Source: Quillaja saponaria (lineage: Eukaryota > Streptophyta > Magnoliopsida > Fabales > Quillajaceae). From it: a stretch of DNA of 64,000 nt. Of the stretch, positions 31,391 to 42,115 are shown in pieces. Where the stretch lies: the NCBI GenBank assembly GCA_029379385.1, contig CM055613.1, positions 21,673,652-21,737,651 on the forward strand. The letters are read 5' to 3'. The stretch's first letter is position 1. Each line of letters begins with the position of its first letter. The notes under the pieces were generated by a model, which searched no databases, had not been told where the DNA came from, and saw only the letters and a program-made list of their open reading frames with translations. The translations under genes and the position numbers were made by a program.

Positions 31391-32829
31391 TGAGTAGATA
31401 CTACCTCTGAAGCTAACTCTCCATAAGTATAGCTGCTATAGGGTATATTACCACCATGTTTATCTTTTAACTTATTTCTTATTTTGTCAGCAAACAGAGT
31501 TGGGAGACCTGCTAAAAACTTTTCTTTCCAAAAGTCAGCTTGACTAGTCTGGTCTCTGATAAACTCTAGAAAAAAACACATCTTTATACTACTGAAAGTG
31601 AGATAGATCTGGACACCTAAGATTAATCAGTTGTTCATGTGATCTATCTAACCTAAGCATATTAGCTCTTACAAAGTGGTTTATAATTGTATAAATTAAT
31701 GTGTTAACTATATCAGTTATTAGATTTCCATTTTCCTGTTTTACAGAATTTAAGATCTCTTGTTTAGAGATATCTGACAGGTGGAAATCGCACCAACCTA
31801 ACAATTGTCCTGTAAACCCACTAATTATGGCTAAGGCTATTTCCCTATCAGTGTTACCATTGGACCTACATGCTACAGCATACATTAGCATGTGTTTAGT
31901 TGTTTGTAGAATTTGGTATTCTGCCAGACCATCAATGTTCCATTCTACTATAGACTTACCATCAAACTGGACCCTATCTTGAATAGTATTATCTTCGTAT
32001 TGAAGATCTAACGATGAGGGCCTTGGGTAATACATTTTAGATGGGGCAGTTTGAGTTGTCTTATTCCAATGAAGTTTATTAACTTCTAAATGTGAGTCTT
32101 TTCTTGATAACTTTTCTTGATTTTGACTCAGCATGTTGACACTTTTCTTTTCAGATATGTTCAGGTTCTGTAACCTGTTGACTAATTCGTCCACAAAGTT
32201 TTTATCATTAATTCTAGATTCTTTTCTGAATTTTAAATTGACTTCTGGTAGGGGCTTCATCATGATTGGATCTATCTAGGTAGGTTCTTTACTAGAAGAT
32301 CCTGAAGTCTAAGGAATTATTTGTTGAGACGACTTTTCCTAAATTAGAAAATTTTCTATCCTTGAGGACTGTTTTCCTAAGGATTGAAGAAATAAATTTG
32401 TGTAATTATTTTGGTTGGATTTTTCAACCAAGGCACTTGATGTGGATGCTTCTTTTGGTATAGATGAGTAAGGATTAGCTATTATTTCGCCTTTAGATTT
32501 TTTAACTGAAAGTGTTGACTCTGGGGATTGAACTGCTGCTATATACTTTCCCTCCCTGGTGAAAAAGTTTTGATAAGTGGTTTCTAAAACATTAACAAAC
32601 TTAGGATCCTCAAAATTGGGCCAATCTTTTTTGTGAAACCTAAAGGCTCGTTCAAGCCACTTAAAGAATGCTGGCTTCTTATGATATTTTTCCATATACT
32701 GCAGTAATATCTTTCTTTTTCACTAAAAGTTGTATAAAACCATTTATGTTTAATGGTAAACGGGCGTAACGACTCTGTACGAGGATAACATGCATACGCT
32801 GTATCCCATTTCAGAGGGTGTTGGTGAAT
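31391..32829 (-). pseudogene. Copy B coat-protein region, truncated
   Basis: Three open stretches (32,339-32,695, 31,589-32,263 and 31,366-31,581) make up the N-terminal two thirds of the coat region, separated by a stop near 32,335-32,265 and a shift near 31,585. It contains the serine-rich segment, the QFDGKSIVEWNIDG block and the repeated leucine/isoleucine helices conserved in all copies. The zinc knuckle lies beyond the truncation. The coat would enclose viral DNA; this remnant could not. Confidence 0.8.
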
Positions 32830-33851
32830 TATCTTTTGAGGGTGATTTTAACCCTAACTCTGAAGGTGTTTCAACTTGATACTGAGGATGACTAACCTGA
32901 TCTTTAGATTTTATAATTCCCTTAATTACCTGTCGCCTTTCTGCTTCAGTGATAGGAATTGAAGATGTCGACCTCCTTCTAGAAGACTCTCCTAGATTGA
33001 GTTTGATCTTTCTATTTGTAGAGAATTTTATCTCCATATTCCCATCAGTATATTCAACTACTGATTCTAAGTCTCTAGACTCTATTTTCTTAGGAGGAAT
33101 TCCTTGGTCAATTTTCCAAGTTTCTAGAAGATTTACTTGATCCCATGTAATTGTTTTAGGCACCACCATATTTGTCTTAGCTAGATTAGCTGTAAAAAGT
33201 GTGGTTTCACCTCTTTTTGACTCAATCTTAGCATTCGGAGCCATGATGTTCATTACTTTTGTAATAAATCCTATATATTAGGACTACATTTTCAGATCCT
33301 AGTAACATTTCAAAACCATGAGACTGAATATTTAGTGTTAATGCATTCATTATGTTTTGATCAGTTAAGGATATTAAAAAATTAGGATAGCAGCTAAAAA
33401 AGATAGGACCATCACAAAGGCTTGATTCTATACATCCTAATAAGGAGTCTGAAAACTTATTATGTCTGGTGTCCCTAACACATATAAGGGCAGAAGTATT
33501 TAGTCCAAATCTGATTAAAGGTTTTAACACCATTTGAACCATTCCTATATGTAGATTTTTAAATTTCTTCATATGTTCTTCTATTAATTTAGAAGAGAAG
33601 AATTTAAATGTGTCTTGACCTTCTTTTAGATGAATAAACTCTTCCATGGTTTTTATTATATAGTCTTGTTTTAGACTAAAACTACATTTCCTATAAATTT
33701 GTCTATCAGAAGTTTAAGGAAGATTCCAGTATTAAAGTTCCTTTTCTATATTTTCTACTAGAATAACTTCTTTATTATTCCTAGACAAGTTTTCAGAATT
33801 AGAACCAGAAGAATTAACAGAGTTTAAAAATCTTCTTAAAATATCAGCCAT
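32830..33851 (-). pseudogene. Copy B movement protein, one frameshift
   Basis: The movement-protein part of ORF1 starts at the ATG at 33,849-33,851, about 185 bases after the primer site. The first 45 codons contain a stop near 33,715. Then 33,228-33,647 is open and carries the 30K-superfamily core with the D-rich strand motifs (VRDTRHNKFSDSLLGCIES, SCYPNF, LTDQN). A frameshift at about 33,250 leads into 32,750-33,253, with VVPKTITWDQVNL, then a basic, serine-rich C-terminal region. Such proteins bind nucleic acid and modify plasmodesmata. It is the most complete movement region here. Confidence 0.8.
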
Positions 33852-34037
33852 TTTATCTTCGAGTCAAAGGGGCAAATTGTCAAAGGACTTACTCAACCCT
33901 CAACGGACTTCACTCAACGGACTACACAGGTTATCAGATGCCTCGTCTTTGTTTCCTGGGTTTAACTCCTCGAGTTTGAAGATTAATGAACAAATAGTTT
34001 AAGACTATTCTCACACTCTACCAACCTTTAAGGTTAC

Positions 34038-34051
34038 TGGCTCTGATACCA
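34038..34051 (-). other. Copy B primer-binding site for initiator Met tRNA
   Basis: Minus strand TGGTATCAGAGCCA, identical to copy A's site and with the same flanks (TTCCCCTTA before it). Confidence 0.9.
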
Positions 34052-34360
34052 TAAGGGGAAGCTAGCACACACAGAAAGAAACACGAAGGACAAACAGACT
34101 AACACACAGACAAGACTAAATCAAAATACACAAGCATATGCAAACAACTGCCATAAGATTCAACAGCCCAGATTAATCATAGAAAAATAAAAAAGATTAG
34201 AAGAAGACGTACATTAACAAGAACAGATTCTTTATTACAAGTGTAAGGAACAGGTACAAGACACGTTCATAAGTACTATTTGACAACAGCAGCTACAGGT
34301 ACAACAGATACAGGCCCACTCAAATATGAAATTTTCACTCGTATTTTACAAAACATGGAC
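34052..34360 (-). promoter_or_regulatory. Copy B regulatory region, partial
   Basis: It matches the 3' regulatory repeats of copy C in inverted orientation. The polyadenylation-type AATAAAG lies at 34,231-34,237 on the minus strand. The TATA-side half is missing; the sequence turns into the plus-strand region of copy C at about 34,356-34,360. Confidence 0.65.
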
Positions 34361-34799
34361 CGACTCCATTCTATTCAGTACACATGCCCAGACAGAAGGA
34401 TAAGCCTTATCTCCAGGAATCTGCTTTTCTCAGCCTTATCTCTTAGACAATCATGCTAGGATTGTTATTTAAAGGCATTTGCCTTATGTTGTTCAGCAAG
34501 TTTTGAAGTTTGCTAGAATATCAAAAGTTTGAATGCTTAGTGTTTTGTAAAATACCAGTGAAAGTTTCAAATTTGAGTGAGCCTGTATCTGTTGTACCTG
34601 TAGCTGCTGTTGTCAAATAGTACTCGTGAACGTGTCCTGTACTTGTTCCTTGTACCTGTAATAAAGAATCTGTTCTTATTAATGTAAGTCTTCTTCTAAT
34701 CTTCTTTTATATTTCTATGATTAATCTGGACTGCTGAATCTTATTGTAGTTGTTTGCATATGCTCTGTGTATTTTGATTTAGTCTTGTCTGTGTGTTAG
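34098..34799. repeat. Large inverted repeat joining copies B and C
   Basis: The left arm, about 34,098-34,355, and the right arm, about 34,541-34,799, are reverse complements with scattered mismatches, separated by about 185 bases. Both arms are the pararetrovirus R/leader region. Confidence 0.75.
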
Positions 34800-34803
34800 T
34801 TCA

Positions 34804-35545
34804 CTTCCAGAATAAATGCAGGGTTAAAAAGAAAATAAATACACTTCAAATTGATGAAGGATTAAAGAAATCATTCAAATACTATTAGAAGACTTTGACG
34901 AAAAAAAAGAACAATTGAATGCTTTTATAAATCAAATTCGAGTCTAGAAGAGTCATATAATGAATATAACTCAGAGTCAGAACAGTCTGAAAAATCAAAA
35001 TGTTGTTTTGATAATGATTATGATGAATTTATCCTAAAAACTATAGGATTAAACAACCTTAGTATAAATGTCTTGTCAAAAGAAGAAAGTCTAATTTTAG
35101 ACTTAATTGATAAAATTTCAGACCCTGAAGAAAGAAGAATATAGTTAGAAAATTATATTCAAATGTCTAATAAGGGAATAAATTTGGTAATAAAAGGAAG
35201 TATAAAAGATGATTCTTATTCCTTTAAAAATATAATTGAAAAAGTAAAAACTGTTAACTCTTCATCAAAAGAACCAACTATTGCTGATTTAAAATCAGAA
35301 ATTAATGAAATAAAGGAAGAAGTAAGAACTCTAAAACAAAAAAGTTTCTAATCTAGAAGAGTCGGATGAAGATCAATTCCAAGACCTTATATGAGAATCA
35401 TCAAAAGAAACAAAAACTCCAGAACCTAAAAACAAAGGAAAAGGTATAATAATACAAGAACTCGAAGAAGGAACTGTAAACATCCTTAATGATCCAGAAG
35501 GATAGATTTGTGCGGTAGATCTAGCTAGTCATAGCACAAAAATGG
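34804..35545 (+). pseudogene. Copy C coat tail and linker
   Basis: It begins inside the zinc knuckle (only the final NKC part remains) and continues through the acidic end of the coat region, the region equivalent to the CCSDNDCDEC cluster (here CCFDNDYDEF, two cysteines lost, about 34,996-35,040), and a charged coiled-coil-like segment (35,163-35,351). Stops interrupt it. Confidence 0.65.
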
Positions 35546-37426
35546 TTTACTAAAATAACTATAGTCATGAATAATGAATTTAGTTTTCAGTTTGTTGTTG
35601 ACTTAATAGATTCAAGAGCAGATTTGAATTGTATTAATGAAGGACTAGTCCCATCCAAGTACTTTCAGAAAACTACACAAATACTCTATGCTGCGAATGG
35701 AAATCGTCTAATTATTGACTACAAATTGTCTAATGCGGCAGTCTGTAATAACAAGGTATGTTTCCTTTACCCTTTGTTCTAGTCAAAGGCTTAGCCCAGG
35801 GAGTGATTCTAGGAAACCATTTTCTACACATGTATTCCCTATTTCTAAGATAGACGAATCAGGAGTAGAAACTACAGTAAAGGGTAGACAAATTAAATTT
35901 AAATTTGTAGAAGAACCCTGAACGCATGAAATCAATATTATGAAAGATAAAATTAAAAGAAAAGAAAATTTTCTTATATCTCTAAAGGAAGAGATATAAT
36001 ACAAGAGGATTGAGTAACAATTGAAATCTTCTAAGCTTCAAGATGAAATTAATAAATTTTAACATAAAATTGAACAAACTATTTGTGCTGAAATTCCTAA
36101 TGCCTTTTGGAATAGAAAACAACATATAATAGAATTGCCTTATGAACCAGATTTCTCCGAAAAATAAATACCTACTAAGGCTAGACCAATAGCTATGGGT
36201 CCTAGACACTTAGAAATCTGTAAGGCAGAGATTGAAGAATTACTAAAAAATGGATTAATTAGAAAAAGTTATAGTCCCTGGAGTCGCCCTGCATTTTAGG
36301 TAGAAAATGTAGCCAAACTAGAAAGAGGAGTCCCAAGATTAGTAATTAATTACAAACCTCCTAATAAAGCTTTAAGATGGATTAGGTATCCAATTCCTAA
36401 TAAAAAGGATTTGTTAAATAGACTTTTATGATGCCAAGATCTTTTCCAAATTTGATATGAATCTGGATATTGGCAAATTCAAATAGTTGAACAAGATAGG
36501 TACAAAACTGCCTTTACTGTACCATTTGGATTAAAAAATGCCCCATATGAATTTCAAAATATTATGAATGACATCTTTAATTCTTATCATGAATTCATAA
36601 TTGTTTATATTGATGATGTTTTAGTATTTTGTCCTTCTATTGAAAAATATTTTAAACATCTCAATATATTTCTGAACACTGTCATGAAGGCGGGATTAGT
36701 AATTTCACCAAAGAAGGTAAAAATATTTCAAACTACTATTCATTTTTTAGGACACAATATTTATAAAGGTTCTATTATACCTATTGATATAGCTATACAA
36801 TTTACTGATAAGTTTCCTAATGAGATAAGAGAAAAACAATAACTGCAGAGATTCTTAGGAAGCCTAAATTATGTAAGTGAATTCTACAAAGATTTTTTCC
36901 TAGATTGCAAATTATTATTTGCTAGATAAAAAAAGAATCCTCCAGAGTGGAACAATGACTTTACAGAAGCAGAGAGGATAAAACAAAGAGTTAAAAAACT
37001 TCCATGTCTTTGTATTCCTCATCCAGATGAATTTAAAATAGTTGAAATAAATGCTTCCGAGATAGGATATGGAGGAATACTAAAACAAAAGATTGCTAAT
37101 AAAGAGCAATTTGTTAGATTTACTTCAGGAACTTGGAAGGGTGCACAACAAAATTATTCTACTATAAAAGAAAGAAATATTATCTATAGTCATGTGCATT
37201 GCTAAGTTTGAATCTGACCTGTTAAATAGAAAATTCTTATTAAGAATAGATTGCAAATCTGCTAAGGATATCTTTCTTAAAGATGTTAAAAATATAGCAT
37301 CTAAATAGATATTTGCTAGATGGCAGGGAATCCTTTCTGTTTTTAAAATTTGATATAGAATTTATTAAAAGAGAGTCTAATTCTTTGCTTGACTTCCTAA
37401 CTAGAGAATTTTTGCAGGGATCCTAA
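35546..37426 (+). pseudogene. Copy C protease, reverse transcriptase and RNase H
   Basis: ORF1 polymerase part. The protease motif here reads LIDSRADLNC (about 35,605-35,632), with the active-site glycine changed to arginine. The reverse transcriptase retains the YIDD box at 36,606-36,617 within the open stretch 36,564-36,842. RNase H follows to the stop at 37,424-37,426. Frames are broken at about 35,780, 35,920, 36,000, 36,300, 36,430, 36,840, 36,930 and 37,170. It is less decayed than copy A around the polymerase box but still inactive. Confidence 0.8.
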
Positions 37427-37439
37427 AGGAAAAGGCGTT

Positions 37440-38551
37440 ATGACCACTCAAATGAATACTCCCGCAAAAAGTAACCTCTCCATTCCTAATACTAAGGAAA
37501 CTAATAAAGACTTCTTATGTGATCAGGCTTATGAATTAGCCATTCCTTGTAATACCAAGGATTTTCAATATCCATGTATTTCACTATCTTATAAAAAGAT
37601 AGCACCAATTAAAAAAATGTATGCTAATTTAGCACCATATGAGATAGCCCCTTTCTATCTCAATAATCATTTTCCTCCTGAATTGAAACCCAAGAATATT
37701 TTATTCTACTTAAATATTCTTGTGGACACAGAATCAATTTCTCATAAACCCTGGATTCGAGCAGGGTCATAATGGGCTTATTCAAAAATCATCATTTATA
37801 AAGTGATGAAGTTAGAAGATTAGGATATGGATTTATACCGTCAAAAACAAATCAAAGATAGAAGAATATTTCCTTGGCTATATATTTATTTTGATTATAT
37901 GGCTACTTGGGAAAACTTACTTTTATTTGAAAACAAAGCAAGAAAGCATAGCTGGTTTCTTAGGTTCACCCTTAAGGAAGAACTTTCACCCACTACTTTT
38001 CCTCAGTGGTTTAAAACATGGTACTTTTCTTGGGGATTATTTCCTATATCTCTACCTAAATATGTTCATCTATATTGGTTAAGGTTCTATGAGAATAATC
38101 ATTTCTCTGAATCCTCAAGACAAAATTATTATGTTTACAGCTTATTATCAGCTCCCATGGAACAAAATGGGAATATATTGTACAAGAATGTTCTTCTTTT
38201 GCCTTTGGGATTAATCAATCAGTCCTCTGGTTAATTCGTATAACTCAAATTAAATGGTGGGACAACTTCTTTAATTTTGAAGAGAACCTTAATAATTTGC
38301 AAAAGCTAGGGATCTTAAGATCTAAAGCTTCTTCTCAAAACCCTTATATAAATGAAAATAAAAAGGTTCTTGATATGGTGAAAGGCTTATTAGCCTCCTC
38401 TTCTAAAGATGATGTTCAAAAGGAACTCCTAAAAATCCTTGAAGATAACAGTTCTGAGATGAGTCAAGATGACCCAACCTATTTCCAAGACTCACAAGAC
38501 CCTTTGGACGAAGGAGTAGAAGATTTTTTGGATGAAGAATCTCATCAATAA
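37440..38551 (+). pseudogene. Copy C ORF2, unknown function
   Basis: The ATG at 37,440 lies 13 nt after the ORF1 stop, the same spacing as in copy A. Three open stretches (37,440-37,772, 37,827-38,234, 38,297-38,551) cover about 370 codons with only a few breaks (near 37,770, 37,822 and 38,232). The N-terminal part is serine/threonine-rich, the middle is rich in W, Y and F (WENLLLFENKARKHSWF, TWYFSWGLFP, HLYWLRFYENN), and the C-terminus is strongly acidic. No signal peptide or known catalytic motif is seen. It takes the place of the transactivator gene of caulimoviruses but shows no similarity to it that I can recognise. Confidence 0.7.
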
Positions 38552-39240
38552 TTTTCTTTTCATAAAGTTAAAGTTTACTTTCCTAAAAGGAGAAGGAATC
38601 CACTTTTCAAAAAGGCAAAAGTCATCTTTTCTAAAAGAAAAAAAATGATTTCGGTGACTTGAAGACAAATTTCTTAAAAGAAAACGACTTACTTTATAAA
38701 AGTAATTATTCCCTTTCTATTTGGTGGACCGATTCCTTTCTATCCAGGACACGTGCCCAGATAGAAGGATAAGCCTTATTTTTAGGAATCTGCTTTTCTC
38801 AGCTTTATCTCCAAGAATCTACTTTTCTCAGCCTTATCTCTTAGACAATCATGCTAGGATTGTTATTTAAAGGCATTTGCCTTATGTTATTTCGGAAGTT
38901 TTGAAGTTTGCTAGAATATCAGAAGTTTGAATGCTTAGAGTGTTTTGTAAAATACAAGTGAAAGTTTCATATTTGAGTGAGCCTGTATCTGTTGTACCTG
39001 TAGCTGCTGTTGTCAAATAGTACTCATGAATGTGTCCTGTACCTGTTCCTTGTACTTGTAATAAAGAATCTGTTCTTATTAATGTAAGTCTTCTTCTAAT
39101 CTTCTTTTATATTTCTCTGATTAATCTTGGCTGCTGAATCTTATTGCAGTTGTTTGCATATGGTCTGTGTATTTTAATGTAGTCTTGTCTTTGTGTTAGT
39201 TTGTTTGTCCTTCGTGTTTCCTTCTGTGTGCGCTAGCTTC
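38552..39240 (+). promoter_or_regulatory. Copy C regulatory region, first unit
   Basis: TATA-like TATTTAAA lies at 38,864-38,871 and AATAAAG at 39,060-39,066, about 190 bases apart. Upstream is a duplicated AATCT(G/A)CTTTTCTCAGC(C/T)TTATCTC element (about 38,788-38,845). The unit ends GCTAGCTTC and is followed by a second copy. Confidence 0.65.
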
Positions 39241-39594
39241 AGAAGTTTGAATGCTTATAGTGTTTTGTAAAATACAAGTGAAAGTTTCATATTTGAGTAA
39301 GCGTGTATCTGTTGTACCTGTAGCTGTTGTTGTCAAATAATACTCGTGAACGTGTTCTGTACCTGTTCCTTGTACCTATAATAAATAATCTATTCTTAAT
39401 AATGTAAGTCTTCTATAAATAATCTATTCTTAATAATGTAAGTCTTCTTCTAATCTTCTTTTATATTTCTATGATTAATCTGGGCTGCTGAATCTTATTG
39501 TAGCTGTTTGCATATGCTTTGTGTATTTTGATGTTGTGTTAGTTTGTTTGTCCTTCGTGTTTCCTTTTGTGTGTGCCAGCTTCCCCTTATGTAT
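38921..39594 (+). repeat. Tandem duplication of the R/leader region
   Basis: Bases 38,921-39,240 (320 bp) recur at 39,241-39,594. The second unit contains its own exact 34-bp duplication at 39,381-39,414 and 39,415-39,448. The second unit lacks the TATA-like box. Confidence 0.8.
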
Positions 39595-40828
39595 GATAAC
39601 ATGTTGAAAGTCGGGAGTTAAGTTGTTATTGAAGGAGATTTTATAAGTTAGAGAAATCAGGTATTTCGGGTGTTCTATAGACTGAATTAATTTAGGAGTT
39701 CTAAAAACACAATGTAGCTTATGATCTTAAGATAAATTTTAAGCCCCTAATAAATCATTAATATTAACGAAGAGGACTTCATTTAACTACCAATTATCAT
39801 TACACAGTCAAAACAAATTGACAAAAGAACTAAAACATCTCAAGAAAACCTATTAAAACAAATAAACTCCTTGTCTAACCAATCTTACATCCGCATTTTA
39901 GCTTCCAAAAAGAAAGCGTTCAATAAAAGCTTCATTAAATTCAGGCCAACAAGTGGATTTGATTTAACTTGCCATTGAACTACACCTTATACTACTCATA
40001 CGTCACGTTATATAATTATTAGTAAGCTAACTCCTCTGCCCGCATAGGATTATCTCCTAAAACCACACACAATCGATCCACTCTTTTAAGAACGTATACA
40101 AATCTTAAATGAAATCTATACTCGAAAAGCTAAACAGCTGCATTATCCTGAAACCATATAGTAACAAATATCAAAGTGTCTTACCTATCAGTTTAATAAG
40201 GTGCGCATATAAATTGTGGGCGAGGGTTATTTCACACACAAAATTAAAGTGATTTAGATTTTATTCTTTTAGCCAATAAGTGTGTTGATTAGAGGATTCA
40301 ATATTCAATATTGGGATTAGCTTGCAAACTTGACATTGAGAAGGAAACTTTTCATATTTCTTAAGGAGAAAGTTCAAGAGGAAATGGATGGAATACACAT
40401 GTATATGTGTTTTCACTATTCATTTCGCGGAAAAATAAATAGGTTCGAAATAGATTTCTTCAATAATTTATATATCTACATAAAATAGTTATTTTATTTC
40501 CTTTGCTAGACATTGTTCCTATTTAAATCTTAAGTATAATAGTTTTACAAACAACTGTCTACTTAATTGAACTAAACTGAAAGGTTTGCCTCTTACAGAG
40601 GTTACTATTATTAAATTTAAGATTTCAACTAAGTTACTCACGATTGTTGTTATTTATTTCAATAAACAAACTTTTACAGTTAAATTTTGTTTTATAAATC
40701 TTTACATTTATTCATTAGTTTAGTCAAAAGTCAGAGTTGCTTCTTTGTTTTGGAGTCGAGGTTAAGGAGATTTGGTTATCCATTTCTCCGGCCAGTCATG
40801 CCTCCATGTGTGACAGAGAAACTTTTGA
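39595..40828. other. Unassigned spacer
   Basis: No convincing frame or element end. It directly follows the precise end of copy C, so it should contain the target-side flank of that insertion. Confidence 0.3.
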
Positions 40829-41160
40829 AAATTTGAGGTAATTTCATTTCGTACTGAGGAAGTTTGAAATTTGAAGCAGTTTCATTTGTGTTAGGAAGTT
40901 TGATGAATTGGAGTGGTTTCAAATTCGTGTTGAGGAATCTTGAAGTTTTGAAGCAGTTTCAGTTAGTGCTGAGAAATTTTAAAGTTTTGAGTAATTTCAT
41001 TTCGTGGTGAGGAATTTTGAAACTTTGGAGCAATTTCATGACATGCTAAGGAAGTTTAATTATTTTGAGCAGTTTTCATTTCTGTTGAGAAATCTTGAAG
41101 TTTTGAAGATTTGTAGGTAGTTTTATTTTGTGTTGAGAAAATTTTATTGGAGATAGTTTA
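40829..41160. repeat. Minisatellite 1, about eight units of 36-48 bp
   Basis: Each unit follows the pattern TTTGAAgTTTTGGAGcAgTTTCATTTcGTGtTGAGGAA. Units are clearly related but diverged, with length changes. Confidence 0.75.
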
Positions 41161-41202
41161 AAAGCTCATTTAAAAGGAGTGTTGATTTTCTTTTTCGTGA
41201 TC

Positions 41203-41589
41203 GTTGAAAGTTTAAACTCTTATCAAGGAGTATTGGTATTTTTTCTGGAAATCGTTGATAGTTTAGACTCATATTAAACAATGTTAGTGTTTTATTTTTA
41301 GAACAATTGATCTTTATATCGTATCAAGAAGTATTGGATTTTTTATTTTTTATTTTAGAGCCATGGACAATTTAAACTTTTAACAGGGAGTTTTAGTGTT
41401 CCTTTTTTCTTTTTTCTTTTTTTAGAATCATTGACAGTTTAAACTTGTCTCAAGGAGTATTGATTTTTTTTTTTTTGAACCATTGACAGTTTAAACTTGT
41501 ATCAAGGAGTATTGGTGTTCTTTTGTTCCTTTTTTTGGAACCATTGACAATTTGAACTCGTATCAAGGAGTATTGTTGTTTGAGGCCCC
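41203..41589. repeat. Minisatellite 2, about seven units of 45-65 bp
   Basis: Each unit follows TTGACAGTTTAAACTTGTATCAAGGAGTATTGGTGTT followed by a variable T-run and GGAACCA. The unit is different from minisatellite 1. It ends at TTGTTTGAGGCCCC, which recurs at 41,665-41,678 in the adjacent LINE end. Confidence 0.75.
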
Positions 41590-41639
41590 GACAAAAGAAA
41601 GATGAGATACTTTAGGGGATCCAATGCAATGGAAAAAAT

Positions 41640-42115
41640 AGTAAACATTACCTGATTGCATACATTGTTTGAGGCCCCAGCTTAATACTACCGATGTAAG
41701 GAGGAATAATAGACACCATGCGCCAAATCAGATCTATCCAATATTCACAAGATCCAAACTTCCTTAAGACTAAAATTAAAAAGAACCAATTAACTCGATC
41801 ATTAGCCTTTGCCATGTCTAATTTAAAAATAGGGTTGCCACCTGGTACTTTTTTATTAATGTCATGCACCAATTCCTGGGTCAATGCCACATTATCTATA
41901 ATACTTCTTCCTTTCATAAAGCCGCACTGCTCCTCATATATTAATCGTGTTAGAACAGGAGTAAGATGATTAACTAATATGCAAGATATGATTTTGGAAG
42001 TAAAATTTCATAAATTGATTGGTCTTAGATCAGAGAAGGATTGAGATGAGTCTATCTTTGGCAAAAGCATAATGACAGTGCGCTTACAAATTTTGAAATC
42101 TCACTTCCATTGTAT
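41640..42115 (-). pseudogene. LINE (L1-type) reverse transcriptase fragment
   Basis: Minus-strand non-LTR reverse transcriptase. Reading from about 42,100 down: SDLRPINL (one broken frame), LVNHLTPVL, EEQCGFMKGRSIIDNVALTQELVHD (41,880-41,960 region) and KLDMAKANDRVNW, the motif carrying the first catalytic aspartate; the usual tyrosine before DRVNW is changed to N. The open stretch is 41,648-41,917, with a stop upstream. Endonuclease, the FADD box and the tail are absent. This is a dead internal fragment. Confidence 0.85.

Larger units (their letters stand above)
31391..34360 (-). mobile_element. Endogenous florendovirus-like copy B, 3' truncated
   Basis: Minus-strand copy with regulatory region, primer site, leader, movement protein and coat protein, cut within the coat region at about 31,391 before the zinc knuckle. 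It is the best preserved movement-to-coat stretch in the window. Its regulatory end meets that of copy C head to head at about 34,360, forming an inverted repeat. Confidence 0.8.
34361..39594 (+). mobile_element. Endogenous florendovirus-like copy C
   Basis: Plus-strand copy: regulatory region (34,361-34,803) fused directly to the end of the coat gene (34,804 on), then linker, protease, reverse transcriptase, RNase H, ORF2 and the regulatory region, which is duplicated in tandem. The primer site, movement protein and most of the coat region are deleted at 34,803. The 3' end stops at TTCCCCTTATG, exactly where the primer site begins in copies A and B, as expected for DNA ending at the minus-strand start. 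Confidence 0.8.
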
